DNA of 57,811 nt from positions 1 to 57,811 of the IMG/VR virus record IMGVR_UViG_3300044641_001974. One strand, given 5' to 3'. A program made the translations under genes and the position numbers. Under the pieces are notes generated by a model. That model saw nothing but the letters and a program-made list of their open reading frames with translations, made no database searches and was not told the DNA's origin. Positions 1 through 9,318 of the stretch are shown here, piece after piece. The stretch comes from a virus. How positions within the stretch are numbered: the first letter of the stretch is position 1; every line of letters starts with the position of its first letter.

Positions 1-165
1 GCAGTTCATGGTACGGAGATTGAACAGGGGGTTGTGCTGATGGCATCCCAGGATGGGCAGGTACAAGAGTTTGTGTCGGTTGGCCGCGAGTGGACGCAGT
101 ATAAACAGGCGTGGTTTGCTCGTCTCGAAGCGTTCTACGCTCTTCACGGACAGTCTGAGCAGTAA
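1..165 (+). CDS. 3' end of an unknown gene, cut by the window edge
   Basis: Frame 1 is open from the first base to a TAA at 163-165 and encodes 54 residues rich in Gln, Trp and Phe, ending ALHGQSEQ. It is one of only three plus-strand genes in the window and converges on the long minus-strand structural operon. I do not recognise the product, and with the start missing no domain can be assigned. The open frame and protein-like composition are what is seen; that it is a real gene is inferred. Confidence 0.5.
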   Translation, partial: AVHGTEIEQGVVLMASQDGQVQEFVSVGREWTQYKQAWFARLEAFYALHGQSEQ

Positions 166-228
166 CCATTATCCAATCAAATACGTTGCCTTGCCCCCGG
201 TCATAAACAGGAAATTTCGGAAGCTTTT

Positions 229-3200
229 TCATTGTTGCGGTGGAGGCGGTTGTTTATTTACTTGGATAGCCTGACCGATTGTATCCCGTGGGAACAAGGA
301 TTGGTACATCGCCGCAGCATTCCCACTAGGGGCTGGAGGAGTGGTCGGGAACGCAGGCTTTAGCTCTGGTATGCCTTTAGTAGGAGGCGCTGGGAAGCGT
401 TGATTAAACTTCTGCATTTGCTGTTGAGCGTTGCTTGGCTGGACCGGAGCAGGTGTGACTTGCTGTGGCATAGCTGGTGGTGCAGGTGTAATCTGTGGAG
501 GCATAGCTGGTTGCTGCTCTACCATAGGCTCTTCTTGTAATGCTTGAGCGGTCTCTGTCATTACTGCACGACGAGGAGCGTTATATACCACTTCAGGAAT
601 ATACACACCACTCTTGTTAAAGAAGTTCTGCATCCGCTTGCCAAAGCCTTCTGCAGTCTTGTCTTGGGCTTGTTGTACCAACGCTTTTGCAAAGTCCGCA
701 TCTTCAACCGCACGCTGCATCACACGATCAAGAATGCCATACTCTTGACGACCTACGAAGCGTGTAAGAACGTAGGCTGTAGGCCAAGTAACGCCTGTAC
801 GGCCTTCCATAACAGAACGACCCAAGCTGGTTAAGCCAGGGAGGCTCGTGCCAACTGTCTTAGCAAGTCTTTCGCTAGTTGATTCAAACGGCGAAGGAAT
901 GTTTGCAACATCAGGAGAGGATTTAATTAATCTTTCTAGCTCACCAATCTTGCGTAGGTTTCCAAGTTGCTCTTCGCTAAATAAAAACGACAGCGACTTC
1001 GGGTTAGCTTGGTCCAAGAACTGCGAAATCATTACTTTGCCGTTAGGGTCAGCAGCTTCTTTGTATACGGCACGGCGTAATGCCTCTAAACGCTCTGGAG
1101 AGCCTTCTAGCGATTTAACCAACAAACGCATATCTGCTGGGTCACGCAAGGCACGGGTAATCAGCTCGCTGGGGTCAGCACCTTCTCTTGTGCTTCTAGC
1201 AATTAGTTTGTTTAACTCATCGTCTATTGCTGCGTTTTTACGAGCCTCTAGCTGTCCAATACGAGCAGACACCGCTTTGCCTATTTCTAAGTCGTCAGTA
1301 ATGTTTTGGCGAACTACATCAGGCATAGCGTTAATAATCGCTTTATTACTATTTATTACAGCTTGCAGTTTGTTGGGATCAACTAACCCGTCTTTATCCA
1401 AAATGTTTTTGCTACGCAGCCAATCCATTGAGGCACGAGCCATGAGGTCTCTTCCCTGTTGGGTGTCTGACACTAGGATATTCATGTCTTTAAGATTTGC
1501 AGCGTTTTTAAATGCTTCGTTAACTACAGCTTCATTGGGGGTTAAAAACTCTCCTGTAGGCCGTTTTGCACCAAGAAGAATAGGTAAATAACGCTCATAT
1601 GCACCGCCATATATGTCGTTATAGACTTGCTTAAAGTCTGTGTATTCTTTACCCATTTTAGGCACAGCATTAAACAACATTTTTTCTACGTCTTTGTAGA
1701 CAGCATTAATTTTGTCTAAATCTTTTTGTGCAGCTTGTCTCCCACGCCCCGCAAACTGAGCATCGGTAAAACGCTGAACGGCTAGGTTCCGTGATTGGGT
1801 GGCCGCTTGCATTAATTCAATTGCTTCGGGGAAGTTAATATCAACTTGGCCTACTTTTTTAGCGGACGCCATAGCACGGTCTTGCGCCGCTTTTAGCTCT
1901 GCGGGGTCAATGTCAAAAGAACGGGCTAATAAAGTAGTTTGTTGGCTTGGTTCTAAATCCGCTAAGCCAGGGCGTTTTTTAGTTCCAGCAGCCGGACGCA
2001 TTAAAGAGTCAACAATAAATTTAGCGTTGCCTTCTTGCATTTGCACAAACTTTAGATCAGCGTCTATTGCATCTTTTGCAAGTTCAGACGGCGCCAGATA
2101 AGGTGCCATAGGCCCGGGGGGACTTTCAGGCCGCCTCTTTTTAGCAAGAATTTCTGCAATTTCTTTTACTAACGCATTTTCAAACGCATCTGTGCCTTTG
2201 GCTTGTTGCCTAGTTTTGTAACGTGCCAGTATGTTTGCCAAGTAAGGACTGTATTCTTTAATAGGTCCTGTTAGAACATTGTATTTTGCAGTAATAGCAT
2301 TAATGTCTTTTTCAATGTTAAATGAGGGGAATAAAGACTTGCCATCGTTGTCACGAGTGGGAAGAGGCACGCCGTCCTCATCCGTAAAGTTACGGCGTAA
2401 TCCCATGCGGTCAGCTACATTTCTTAAATTAAAAAAGGTGCTTTCCCCGCTGCTTAAAATAGTATTACGCAGCTCATTTCCTACTAAGTTCTTATCAATA
2501 GAAGAGTAGCGATTAGCAACCCGATCTGCTTCAACCGCTTTCTCTTGCGAGATTTTTTGTATTAAACCGTTTTGCAACTCTTCCGAATCTGTTTTTACTT
2601 TAAGAATTGCTTCTTCAATAGGCATGTTTGCTTTAGGAGAGAAGCGCTCAATGATGTTATCAAACTCAGCTAGGTTGCTGGCACGACGGGCAAGCTCTTT
2701 TTGTAGCTGCTCTGGGGCCATATTTTTTACTAGGTTGCCCTGTTCAATCAAGAACTGAGGCAACATGGTACGCTCGGCGGTGTTTAATCTAACGCCTTGT
2801 GCTCCGAGGTCCGTGATTAGTTGTTCTGCTTTTCTGAGTGTTTCTTGGACTTCCCCTTTGCTTAGAGCTTTGCCCACGGCTTTTTCTGCACGGGGAACTA
2901 GCAGGTTAGCAATTGGTCGGGTAAATGGACCATACTCTCCAGCAATTTCTTTTCCAACTTCACTTAGTTTTTGCTCAGAAGGGCTTACTACTTGTTTTAA
3001 ATACCGAGCAGCAATACCACTAGGGCTAACAGTAGAAGCAACTTTAGCTGCGGCAGCTCCTCCGATTGGTGCAACAATAGCTGCGCCAAGAGGGACTAGC
3101 TCTTGAGCCAAGGGACCCATCTCTTCTTCTTTTGTGTACTGCTGGGCAAGACCAAACGCACCACCAGAAGTAACGTCTGCCGCTAGGGCTGCCTTTGGGT

Positions 3201-3642
3201 TTTTACGAATAAAGTCTAGGGTCTCTTTTGCAACCCGTTTTAACACTCCAGCATCGGCAGCAAGTGGGGCAGCTAACTTTTGGCTTGCAGCAGCAAACCC
3301 TAAAATACCTGTAATAGGTAGGTTTGCACCAATACCCTCTGCAATAGCACGAGCATATCGCTCTTCAGAGTTCTTTGGGCCTGTATCGCCTTTATTAAAA
3401 ATCTTAGTTAAGGTCTGTACATTTTTTTCATCGTACCCTAATGCTTTGCCAATCTGGCGAACAGCAGCATCTGGAAGGGAAAACAGGGCAGCATTAAAGC
3501 CATAGCTGGCTTGCTTAGCTAAGTCATAAGGATTTCCTGGTATCTCAAACTTTGACTTAGGTACAGGGGCTTCGGTTCTTCCAACAACTGTGCCAGTGTC
3601 TAGGTCAATCACTTGACCATCTGGTGTGGTAATTTGAGCCAT
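229..3642 (-). CDS. Large internal-virion / DNA-ejection-type protein (1137 aa)
   Basis: This is the last gene of the structural operon and starts 1 nt after the 813-aa gene ends. Residues ~90-210 contain Ala/Gly-rich hydrophobic stretches that could insert in a membrane; the middle (~250-1000) is long, charged and predicted helical; the last ~100 residues are Pro/Gln-rich and end in PPPPQQ. Size, helical character and position after the tail genes match podoviral ejection (internal virion) proteins, which leave the head with the DNA. No catalytic motif is recognised. The ejection role is inferred from context. Confidence 0.55.
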   Translation of the reverse strand: MAQITTPDGQVIDLDTGTVVGRTEAPVPKSKFEIPGNPYDLAKQASYGFNAALFSLPDAAVRQIGKALGYDEKNVQTLTKIFNKGDTGPKNSEERYARAIAEGIGANLPITGILGFAAASQKLAAPLAADAGVLKRVAKETLDFIRKNPKAALAADVTSGGAFGLAQQYTKEEEMGPLAQELVPLGAAIVAPIGGAAAAKVASTVSPSGIAARYLKQVVSPSEQKLSEVGKEIAGEYGPFTRPIANLLVPRAEKAVGKALSKGEVQETLRKAEQLITDLGAQGVRLNTAERTMLPQFLIEQGNLVKNMAPEQLQKELARRASNLAEFDNIIERFSPKANMPIEEAILKVKTDSEELQNGLIQKISQEKAVEADRVANRYSSIDKNLVGNELRNTILSSGESTFFNLRNVADRMGLRRNFTDEDGVPLPTRDNDGKSLFPSFNIEKDINAITAKYNVLTGPIKEYSPYLANILARYKTRQQAKGTDAFENALVKEIAEILAKKRRPESPPGPMAPYLAPSELAKDAIDADLKFVQMQEGNAKFIVDSLMRPAAGTKKRPGLADLEPSQQTTLLARSFDIDPAELKAAQDRAMASAKKVGQVDINFPEAIELMQAATQSRNLAVQRFTDAQFAGRGRQAAQKDLDKINAVYKDVEKMLFNAVPKMGKEYTDFKQVYNDIYGGAYERYLPILLGAKRPTGEFLTPNEAVVNEAFKNAANLKDMNILVSDTQQGRDLMARASMDWLRSKNILDKDGLVDPNKLQAVINSNKAIINAMPDVVRQNITDDLEIGKAVSARIGQLEARKNAAIDDELNKLIARSTREGADPSELITRALRDPADMRLLVKSLEGSPERLEALRRAVYKEAADPNGKVMISQFLDQANPKSLSFLFSEEQLGNLRKIGELERLIKSSPDVANIPSPFESTSERLAKTVGTSLPGLTSLGRSVMEGRTGVTWPTAYVLTRFVGRQEYGILDRVMQRAVEDADFAKALVQQAQDKTAEGFGKRMQNFFNKSGVYIPEVVYNAPRRAVMTETAQALQEEPMVEQQPAMPPQITPAPPAMPQQVTPAPVQPSNAQQQMQKFNQRFPAPPTKGIPELKPAFPTTPPAPSGNAAAMYQSLFPRDTIGQAIQVNKQPPPPQQ

Positions 3643-3643
3643 G

Positions 3644-6085
3644 CTAGTCCTTCAATGTCGACAACAAAACAGGAGTGGATTTACCGTTAATGTTAATGTA
3701 AACCTGAGCATTTGGGTTAACTTGTTTGAGCGATTTCAAATAGGTTAGCTTTTCTTGTGGGATAGGATCAGCAGGTGTGCCAAGGTTTGGCACCTCTAAC
3801 TGAACATCTTGGTTAATCCAGCCTAATTGAGCTGCAGTATTCAAACGCTGGTTAGCCAACGATGTACGCACAGTCATCATGCGTTTCAAGGCGCTCTGAG
3901 AATCAGAGAAGAATGTACCTGGCTTGTCACCTAAAATTGAAGCGGCTGCGTTTTGTTCAGCTACAGCAATATTTCCTGTGTCGCCTGTCCTTGCAATCGC
4001 CTTGGTCGCATTATTGATAGCCATATTAATCTTGGTACGTTGTTGCTCAGTCATGACATTAGGGTCTAGTGGAGATACAGGAACCAAGATGTTGTTCTTC
4101 AAATTAGAGAAAAATGCTTTAGGACCAAATGCGCCTGAGTATTCTTTAATTGCATCATCCATCGCAGCCAACGCAGACTCTTGACGAGATACTTCGTTTG
4201 CCAAACGTTCACGGGTAGTTTTGTCTAAGTTAAGGGTTTGTGCTGCAGGGCTTACACGAGCATACGGAGTATCAAACCCAACCAAATTACCTTCTTTATC
4301 TTTTTGAACTTGCGGCGTAAAACGGCTGTTCAAAAAGCTATTGGTAATCTGTGGGTCAATCTGCATGCCTTTTGGTTGACCTTGTTTGTCTACATAAGAA
4401 GTTAATCCTGCGCCACGATCTGTAGGAATTACTTCCCCAGCGCTGACTGCTTTCTTTAAAATTTCTCGTTGGATTGCAGCAGTAGCCTTGTCTTCCGCAG
4501 CAATAGTCTGCAAGCCAGAGGTAAGGGCAGCACCACGAATCTGTGTTTTACGGGCTTGTTCTTGTGCAGCCAACTGGCTAAGGCCAGCAGGCATACGTTT
4601 GAATGCGTTAGCCAAGGCCATCATGCCTGTACGAGCAGGTTTGGTAGCATACTCAAGACCAGCATCTGCCAGCAATAACAACGCCTGGATTTGCGAGGAC
4701 TCTTTGTCACCGCCCATATACTTCTCAAATATAGGCAGGTTTTCTTTCATATAATCTTCTAGGCGATTTGTTTTTTCACCTTTTGTTTGCTTAGTAATAA
4801 GCTCTTCTACTGTCTTTGGTGCAGCAGAAGGGGTTGTGTCTGCCACTACCTTGCTTGGCGCTGCCTTGTCTTCTGCTACGGGCTCTTTAGGAACTTCTGC
4901 TTTTGGAGGAGCTGAGTAAACACGATTACCCGCCGCATCTGTGCCAATAACAGCAGGCACATCAGTAGCAGGCATATTCTCTACACGCTCTCCACCGCCC
5001 ATGGCGTTCATTACTGCTGCGCCTCCTGGGATAGTAGATAACGCACCGATTGCCTTTTGTGAGGCAGGCATATTAGCAATGTAGTTACGTACAGGCTCTG
5101 TTGCCATGCCAATCCGTTGCGTGAGCGTAGGATAGGTTAGCTCCATTCCCTCTACTGTTTTCGGACCAAACGTGCCTAGTGTAGTACGACTTTGTTGAAT
5201 GCTAGGTGGCGTTAATACAGGTGCCATCCGGCTGCCAATCATTTGGTTTGCTGCCTGAGCGTAGGGCTGAATGCGCTGCATTAAGTTTGTAGCCATTCCT
5301 GCACCCATGTAATGCTCAGGCAGACCTGTTTTTGGGTTGGTGGTCGAGCCCCCTCCCATCATCGAAAGAACTTGGTGTTGTTGAGGAGTCATGTGCGCAA
5401 CCATCGTATCGCCGTTGCGACCAGCGCCTTGAATGTAATTAGCGCCTGGCTCTAGTTGTCCTGAGTAGCTGACACCTTGGTTATAGTTAGCACCCGACTG
5501 AGGTAGGCTTGCAATACCCCCTTTTGCGTACCCTTGTGGTGCCATTGCACCTTGGTACATTGGAGGAGCCATCATGCTCATTGGGCCATAACCAGGGGCG
5601 CTATCTACCATGCCACCATAAGCAAATCCTTGTGGTGCTGGCCCTTGGTCCGTGGGCATTGGTCCTTGTGGCATTTGGGGAGGAGCAGGAGGCATACCAC
5701 CGCCCATTTGTGGGGGAGGAGGTGGGGCCATAGGCGCTCCACCAGCAGGTAAGCCACTAATTCCAGGAGGAGCTTGTTGCGCTGTAAACTGAGACTGCAA
5801 CATCGCCAACACTTCAGGAGGCGTTTCCATTGCAACATCTTCGCCTACCATCTCAGCTAATTCTTGATAGCGAGCGTCAACCGAGCGCATGTCGCCCCGT
5901 AAATTATTCATTAGGATTTCAGGAGAGCTAGGTGAACGACGGGATACTTCTTCCATCATCTCGTCGTCATTCTCTTCAATATCTTTTGGCTCTTCGTCAT
6001 CAAACCCTTGCATAATTCCAGAATCGGCTTTGCGAGGCTTGCTTTCCGCTTTAAACATCGCCCGTTCAAATACCTTCGAATCCAT
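3644..6085 (-). CDS. Pro/Met/Gly-rich virion protein (813 aa)
   Basis: A strong Shine-Dalgarno (AAGGAGAAGG) precedes the ATG. The N-terminus is acidic (~25-110), followed by a Pro/Met/Gly-rich linker (~105-200) with two double-glycine motifs (AYGGMV, AKGGIA), then a block with GDTMVAHMTPQQ and MGGG that is also found in the 700-aa protein at 7165-9267. The C-terminal half (~440-813) is predicted helical. It sits among probable ejection proteins and its stop is 2 nt from the next start, so the genes are probably co-translated. The function is unknown; an internal-virion role is likely from position. Confidence 0.55.
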   Translation of the reverse strand: MDSKVFERAMFKAESKPRKADSGIMQGFDDEEPKDIEENDDEMMEEVSRRSPSSPEILMNNLRGDMRSVDARYQELAEMVGEDVAMETPPEVLAMLQSQFTAQQAPPGISGLPAGGAPMAPPPPPQMGGGMPPAPPQMPQGPMPTDQGPAPQGFAYGGMVDSAPGYGPMSMMAPPMYQGAMAPQGYAKGGIASLPQSGANYNQGVSYSGQLEPGANYIQGAGRNGDTMVAHMTPQQHQVLSMMGGGSTTNPKTGLPEHYMGAGMATNLMQRIQPYAQAANQMIGSRMAPVLTPPSIQQSRTTLGTFGPKTVEGMELTYPTLTQRIGMATEPVRNYIANMPASQKAIGALSTIPGGAAVMNAMGGGERVENMPATDVPAVIGTDAAGNRVYSAPPKAEVPKEPVAEDKAAPSKVVADTTPSAAPKTVEELITKQTKGEKTNRLEDYMKENLPIFEKYMGGDKESSQIQALLLLADAGLEYATKPARTGMMALANAFKRMPAGLSQLAAQEQARKTQIRGAALTSGLQTIAAEDKATAAIQREILKKAVSAGEVIPTDRGAGLTSYVDKQGQPKGMQIDPQITNSFLNSRFTPQVQKDKEGNLVGFDTPYARVSPAAQTLNLDKTTRERLANEVSRQESALAAMDDAIKEYSGAFGPKAFFSNLKNNILVPVSPLDPNVMTEQQRTKINMAINNATKAIARTGDTGNIAVAEQNAAASILGDKPGTFFSDSQSALKRMMTVRTSLANQRLNTAAQLGWINQDVQLEVPNLGTPADPIPQEKLTYLKSLKQVNPNAQVYININGKSTPVLLSTLKD

Positions 6086-6094
6086 ACCTTCTCC

Positions 6095-7165
6095 TTAGAA
6101 TAATCCTGCTTTTTTAGCGGCTGTGCCTGCTGCTAGACCAGCGATACCTGTTCCAACGGCTTGCTGGAATGCGCTTGGAGTAGGTGCAGTAGCGGCTGAA
6201 ATAGACTGCTGAGACGATGGTGCACCTTTGTAAATATCTGACAAGAATGCCAAACGCTGATAAGGCTCGTACGCTTGCTGCAATGCCGCATTGCGTTGCG
6301 CATCGTTTTGTTGCTGGGTAAGAGCCTGCTGTTGTTGGCCAATGTTGTACAAGAAGTTAACGTCTTGCTGTCCAAGCTGTTGAGCAGATTGTCCAAGAGC
6401 GCCTTGTTGAACGCCAAGGTTGCCAAGCTGAGCACCCATTCCAGAAAGGGACTGAGCCATGTTTTGACCAATTCCATATTGCTGACCAGCCAACGCACCA
6501 ATTCCTTGGGCTTGATTACCTAACTGTCCAGCAGCGGCTAGTTGTGCTTGTTGCTGTTGTTGAGCAGTACCTAACGCTTGGCCATAGCCTTGTTGTAAAG
6601 ATTGAGCAATCGCTTGGTTTTGTGTCTGCATTAAGTTGCGACCTAGCTCAGCACGTTGAATACCTTCCCGTGATCCACCAAACGCACCTGCTCGAACGGC
6701 TTGCCCTTGCAGAGCCTGCTGCTGCATAGCTGCTTGACGATTCATTTCCCCTAACTGTTGTTGCAAAACTAAGTTAGAGTAAGGGTTCATGTACTGCTGA
6801 ATGTCTTGCTGACCAAGCTGTCGGCCAGCGCCCATGGTTCCTTGAACAGCAGCATTTTGTGCAGCCTGCGCTGCTTGGAATTGATTACGAGTATCTGCGC
6901 CACGCAATACATCAGCGGCTTCACCAGTAGTAGCAATACCTCTTTCTAAGGCTTGTGTGCCACCATATAAGTAAGGTTGATACGCACCAATACCTGAGCG
7001 TGCCTGTTCAAAAGCTCTAATTTGATCTGGGTTAAATCCAGCAATGTTGTACCCTGGTAAATTAACAGCCGTGTCAGATAAGCCTTTTGCAGAACGCAAA
7101 AGACCTATTTTATAGGCTTCTATTTCGGGGGCTTCCCGGACTATTTGTTCGGTAATTTCAGGCAT
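6095..7165 (-). CDS. Gln/Ala-rich internal virion protein (356 aa)
   Basis: The protein is very rich in Gln, Ala and Gly, with long QQ runs and a predicted helical, coiled-coil character. A segment near the middle contains YMNPY followed ~45 residues later by AGAFGGSREGI, a signature I associate with ejection-type proteins of aquatic podoviruses (recalled, not checked). The C-terminus (GTGIAGLAAGTAAKKAGLF) is a short hydrophobic, membrane-active-looking tail. It starts at the base where the 700-aa gene ends. A role in DNA ejection is inferred. Confidence 0.5.
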   Translation of the reverse strand: MPEITEQIVREAPEIEAYKIGLLRSAKGLSDTAVNLPGYNIAGFNPDQIRAFEQARSGIGAYQPYLYGGTQALERGIATTGEAADVLRGADTRNQFQAAQAAQNAAVQGTMGAGRQLGQQDIQQYMNPYSNLVLQQQLGEMNRQAAMQQQALQGQAVRAGAFGGSREGIQRAELGRNLMQTQNQAIAQSLQQGYGQALGTAQQQQQAQLAAAGQLGNQAQGIGALAGQQYGIGQNMAQSLSGMGAQLGNLGVQQGALGQSAQQLGQQDVNFLYNIGQQQQALTQQQNDAQRNAALQQAYEPYQRLAFLSDIYKGAPSSQQSISAATAPTPSAFQQAVGTGIAGLAAGTAAKKAGLF

Positions 7166-9267
7166 TAGACTCTACCTCCTGCTTTCTTTTCTAGTGCGTG
7201 CATCATACGATATAGTTTTTTTGCACCTTCTCTGCGACTTCCTTTACCTGCGCCTTTAACAGCTTTCGCAGTCAATACAAATTCGCCATCAGACAACATC
7301 GCTGGAATTGAGTCCGAAGTACCTGTTCCAGGGCCATCTATCTTTCCTGTTTTTCTTGGGTAAACATTGGTTATTCCGCCTTTAGCTGCATACACCCTAG
7401 GCATAAAGGAATAATTATACGGGTTATTGTATGGCTGTTGAATGGGCTGATAGTTGGTTGCGGTTGTTGTTCCTGCTGGAGGCGTGTAGGTAGGAACAGC
7501 AGAGCGCCCGTACTGAGGTGCTGCTGTGTAAGTTACCGGGGGCATGTTTGGCTGACCAGTATTAAAGTTTGGTATATTGCCTACGATATAGCGAGAAGGA
7601 TCACGGTCTACTAATGTTTCGCCTGTAACGCTGCGGTCTACTATTCCAGGGGGAGCGGGTTGGGTTGGGGTAAATCCACCCATTAACGCACCACCCGCAA
7701 GCACGGTTCCAGTAACAGCAGGAATGCTAATGTCCCCTTTACTGTTGTAAAAAAATCCTGGATTTTTTGGATCGCTACTAAATAAGTAATCTTTGGCTTT
7801 GTCGTAAAAACCACCAATTCCTGTGCTGTCAGATTGAGGCACAGATCGTGGCATACCTTGTTGGGTAACCATGTATTCTTCTGCAGTAGGGGCCCTACCA
7901 CCATAAAAACCACCCGCTTGAGACTCCACATCTCTTGCGTTTGGTAAAGGAAGTCTTTTATCGGTGTAGGTTACTTCTGTGTTTACATTTCCTGGAATTA
8001 ACTCTGAGCCTCTTGTTTGAGGTGGAAACCCGGTATCAGGGCCATATCCTCCTGCTGCACTTGAAGAAGGTGGGAACCCTGTGTCAGGGCCATAACTACC
8101 TACTGTATCCGTAGGAGCAGTTAAATTAGTGTTCCCTGTAGGCAAAGTAGAAATCCCGTCTGATGGTCCAGGCAAGACAGTGCTTTTGTCTACAATAGGA
8201 GCTTCTGTTGAAGGCTGGGAAGAGAATAAACCTGTCCCTGATCCGGGGCCCGTGGCGTTTGCTCCGCCAAAAGCGCTCATTCCACCCGCTAATACACCAC
8301 CTGTCAAAGCAGCTTGACCAATGTTTTGACCAGTTGCTGCCCCGTAGCCAGCACCCATAATGGCACCAGTAGCAGCGGCATTTAAATAACCACCTGTTCC
8401 AGGTAACATGTTGGAGATTTGCGGGGCAAGCCCTGCCATAGCTCCAGAAGTTACCCCGCTAATCAGAGCTTGTTTTAAGTTCGAGCCACCTGCTAAGGAT
8501 ATTGCTGCACCAGAAATACCTGCTGCAAGCATGGTAGACATTCCCAAACCTGCTGGTCCGAGAGCAGCGGTCAAAGCTACTGTAGCAACAATCCTACCAA
8601 TTGGGGAAGAAGCAATTGATTTAACAGCATTACCAACGGCTTTAAAAGCGCCGCCTACTGCTTTGCCAATACCGCCAAGAACACCACCTCCGCCACCCTT
8701 AAATTCCATGATCCCAGTAGCAGGGTTAATGGTGCCTGCTCCGCCCATAGACTTAAGCATACGGGCTTCTTGGGGATTAATATGGGCTAGGATGGTGTCG
8801 CCACCACGGCCTTTTTGACGTAATGCCTCTGCTGCGCCTGCTAATCCACCTTTTTGAAAGCCTTGGGGCTCAGGCATTTGGCTTATGCCAGACTGTTGTT
8901 TACGATTAATGGCTTCTTGCGCCATTACCAGCATGGTAGTGAAGTAACCACGGTCAAATTGTGGGGGCAAATCCTCTTCGTCTAATGTCCCAGAGCTGAT
9001 TAACTGCGCTCTTATTTGGGGGTAGTTTTGCTCATTAGCTAAGAGATACTCAAGTCCGTCAATTAAAGCTTGTAAATCTTCAACCGGTAAATCTAATTGC
9101 TGCACCGCAGCTTGCATGCCTTCTTCATAGGCAGGAATTGCTTCAGGGTTGTCTTTTGCTAAGGTAGCTTTAATGTTTTCCAACTCGCTTGAAAAAGGCA
9201 TTTTTTGCCCAACAGGAGCTTGGTTTTCGGGTGATTGGGGTAGGGTTGCAATGCCTTCTTGAGCCAT
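7165..9267 (-). CDS. Virion protein with GG motifs and hydrophobic core (700 aa)
   Basis: Order of parts: helical N-terminus (~25-140); KGGLA motif followed by GDTILAHINPQEARML and MGGAGT (shared with the 813-aa neighbour); a Gly/Ala-rich hydrophobic region (~195-330) with several possible membrane segments; a Pro/Thr/Ser-rich stretch; and a C-terminus with KGGIT, GPGTGTSDSIPA and LSDGEFVLTAKAV. The last motif is common near the ends of phage tail and ejection proteins. It probably goes with the flanking large proteins as part of the ejected or internal complex; the exact role is unknown. Confidence 0.5.
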   Translation of the reverse strand: MAQEGIATLPQSPENQAPVGQKMPFSSELENIKATLAKDNPEAIPAYEEGMQAAVQQLDLPVEDLQALIDGLEYLLANEQNYPQIRAQLISSGTLDEEDLPPQFDRGYFTTMLVMAQEAINRKQQSGISQMPEPQGFQKGGLAGAAEALRQKGRGGDTILAHINPQEARMLKSMGGAGTINPATGIMEFKGGGGGVLGGIGKAVGGAFKAVGNAVKSIASSPIGRIVATVALTAALGPAGLGMSTMLAAGISGAAISLAGGSNLKQALISGVTSGAMAGLAPQISNMLPGTGGYLNAAATGAIMGAGYGAATGQNIGQAALTGGVLAGGMSAFGGANATGPGSGTGLFSSQPSTEAPIVDKSTVLPGPSDGISTLPTGNTNLTAPTDTVGSYGPDTGFPPSSSAAGGYGPDTGFPPQTRGSELIPGNVNTEVTYTDKRLPLPNARDVESQAGGFYGGRAPTAEEYMVTQQGMPRSVPQSDSTGIGGFYDKAKDYLFSSDPKNPGFFYNSKGDISIPAVTGTVLAGGALMGGFTPTQPAPPGIVDRSVTGETLVDRDPSRYIVGNIPNFNTGQPNMPPVTYTAAPQYGRSAVPTYTPPAGTTTATNYQPIQQPYNNPYNYSFMPRVYAAKGGITNVYPRKTGKIDGPGTGTSDSIPAMLSDGEFVLTAKAVKGAGKGSRREGAKKLYRMMHALEKKAGGRV

Positions 9268-9318
9268 GGTCAGGGCCTCTCCATAAGCGGTAAATGGTTT
9301 GTATAGAATGGTATCATT

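Noticed and set aside
848-1591. Long open frame on the plus strand (247 codons) opposite the ejection-type protein
   Set aside because: It is antisense to a convincing gene with good protein-like composition and has no ribosome-binding site or domain; a shadow.
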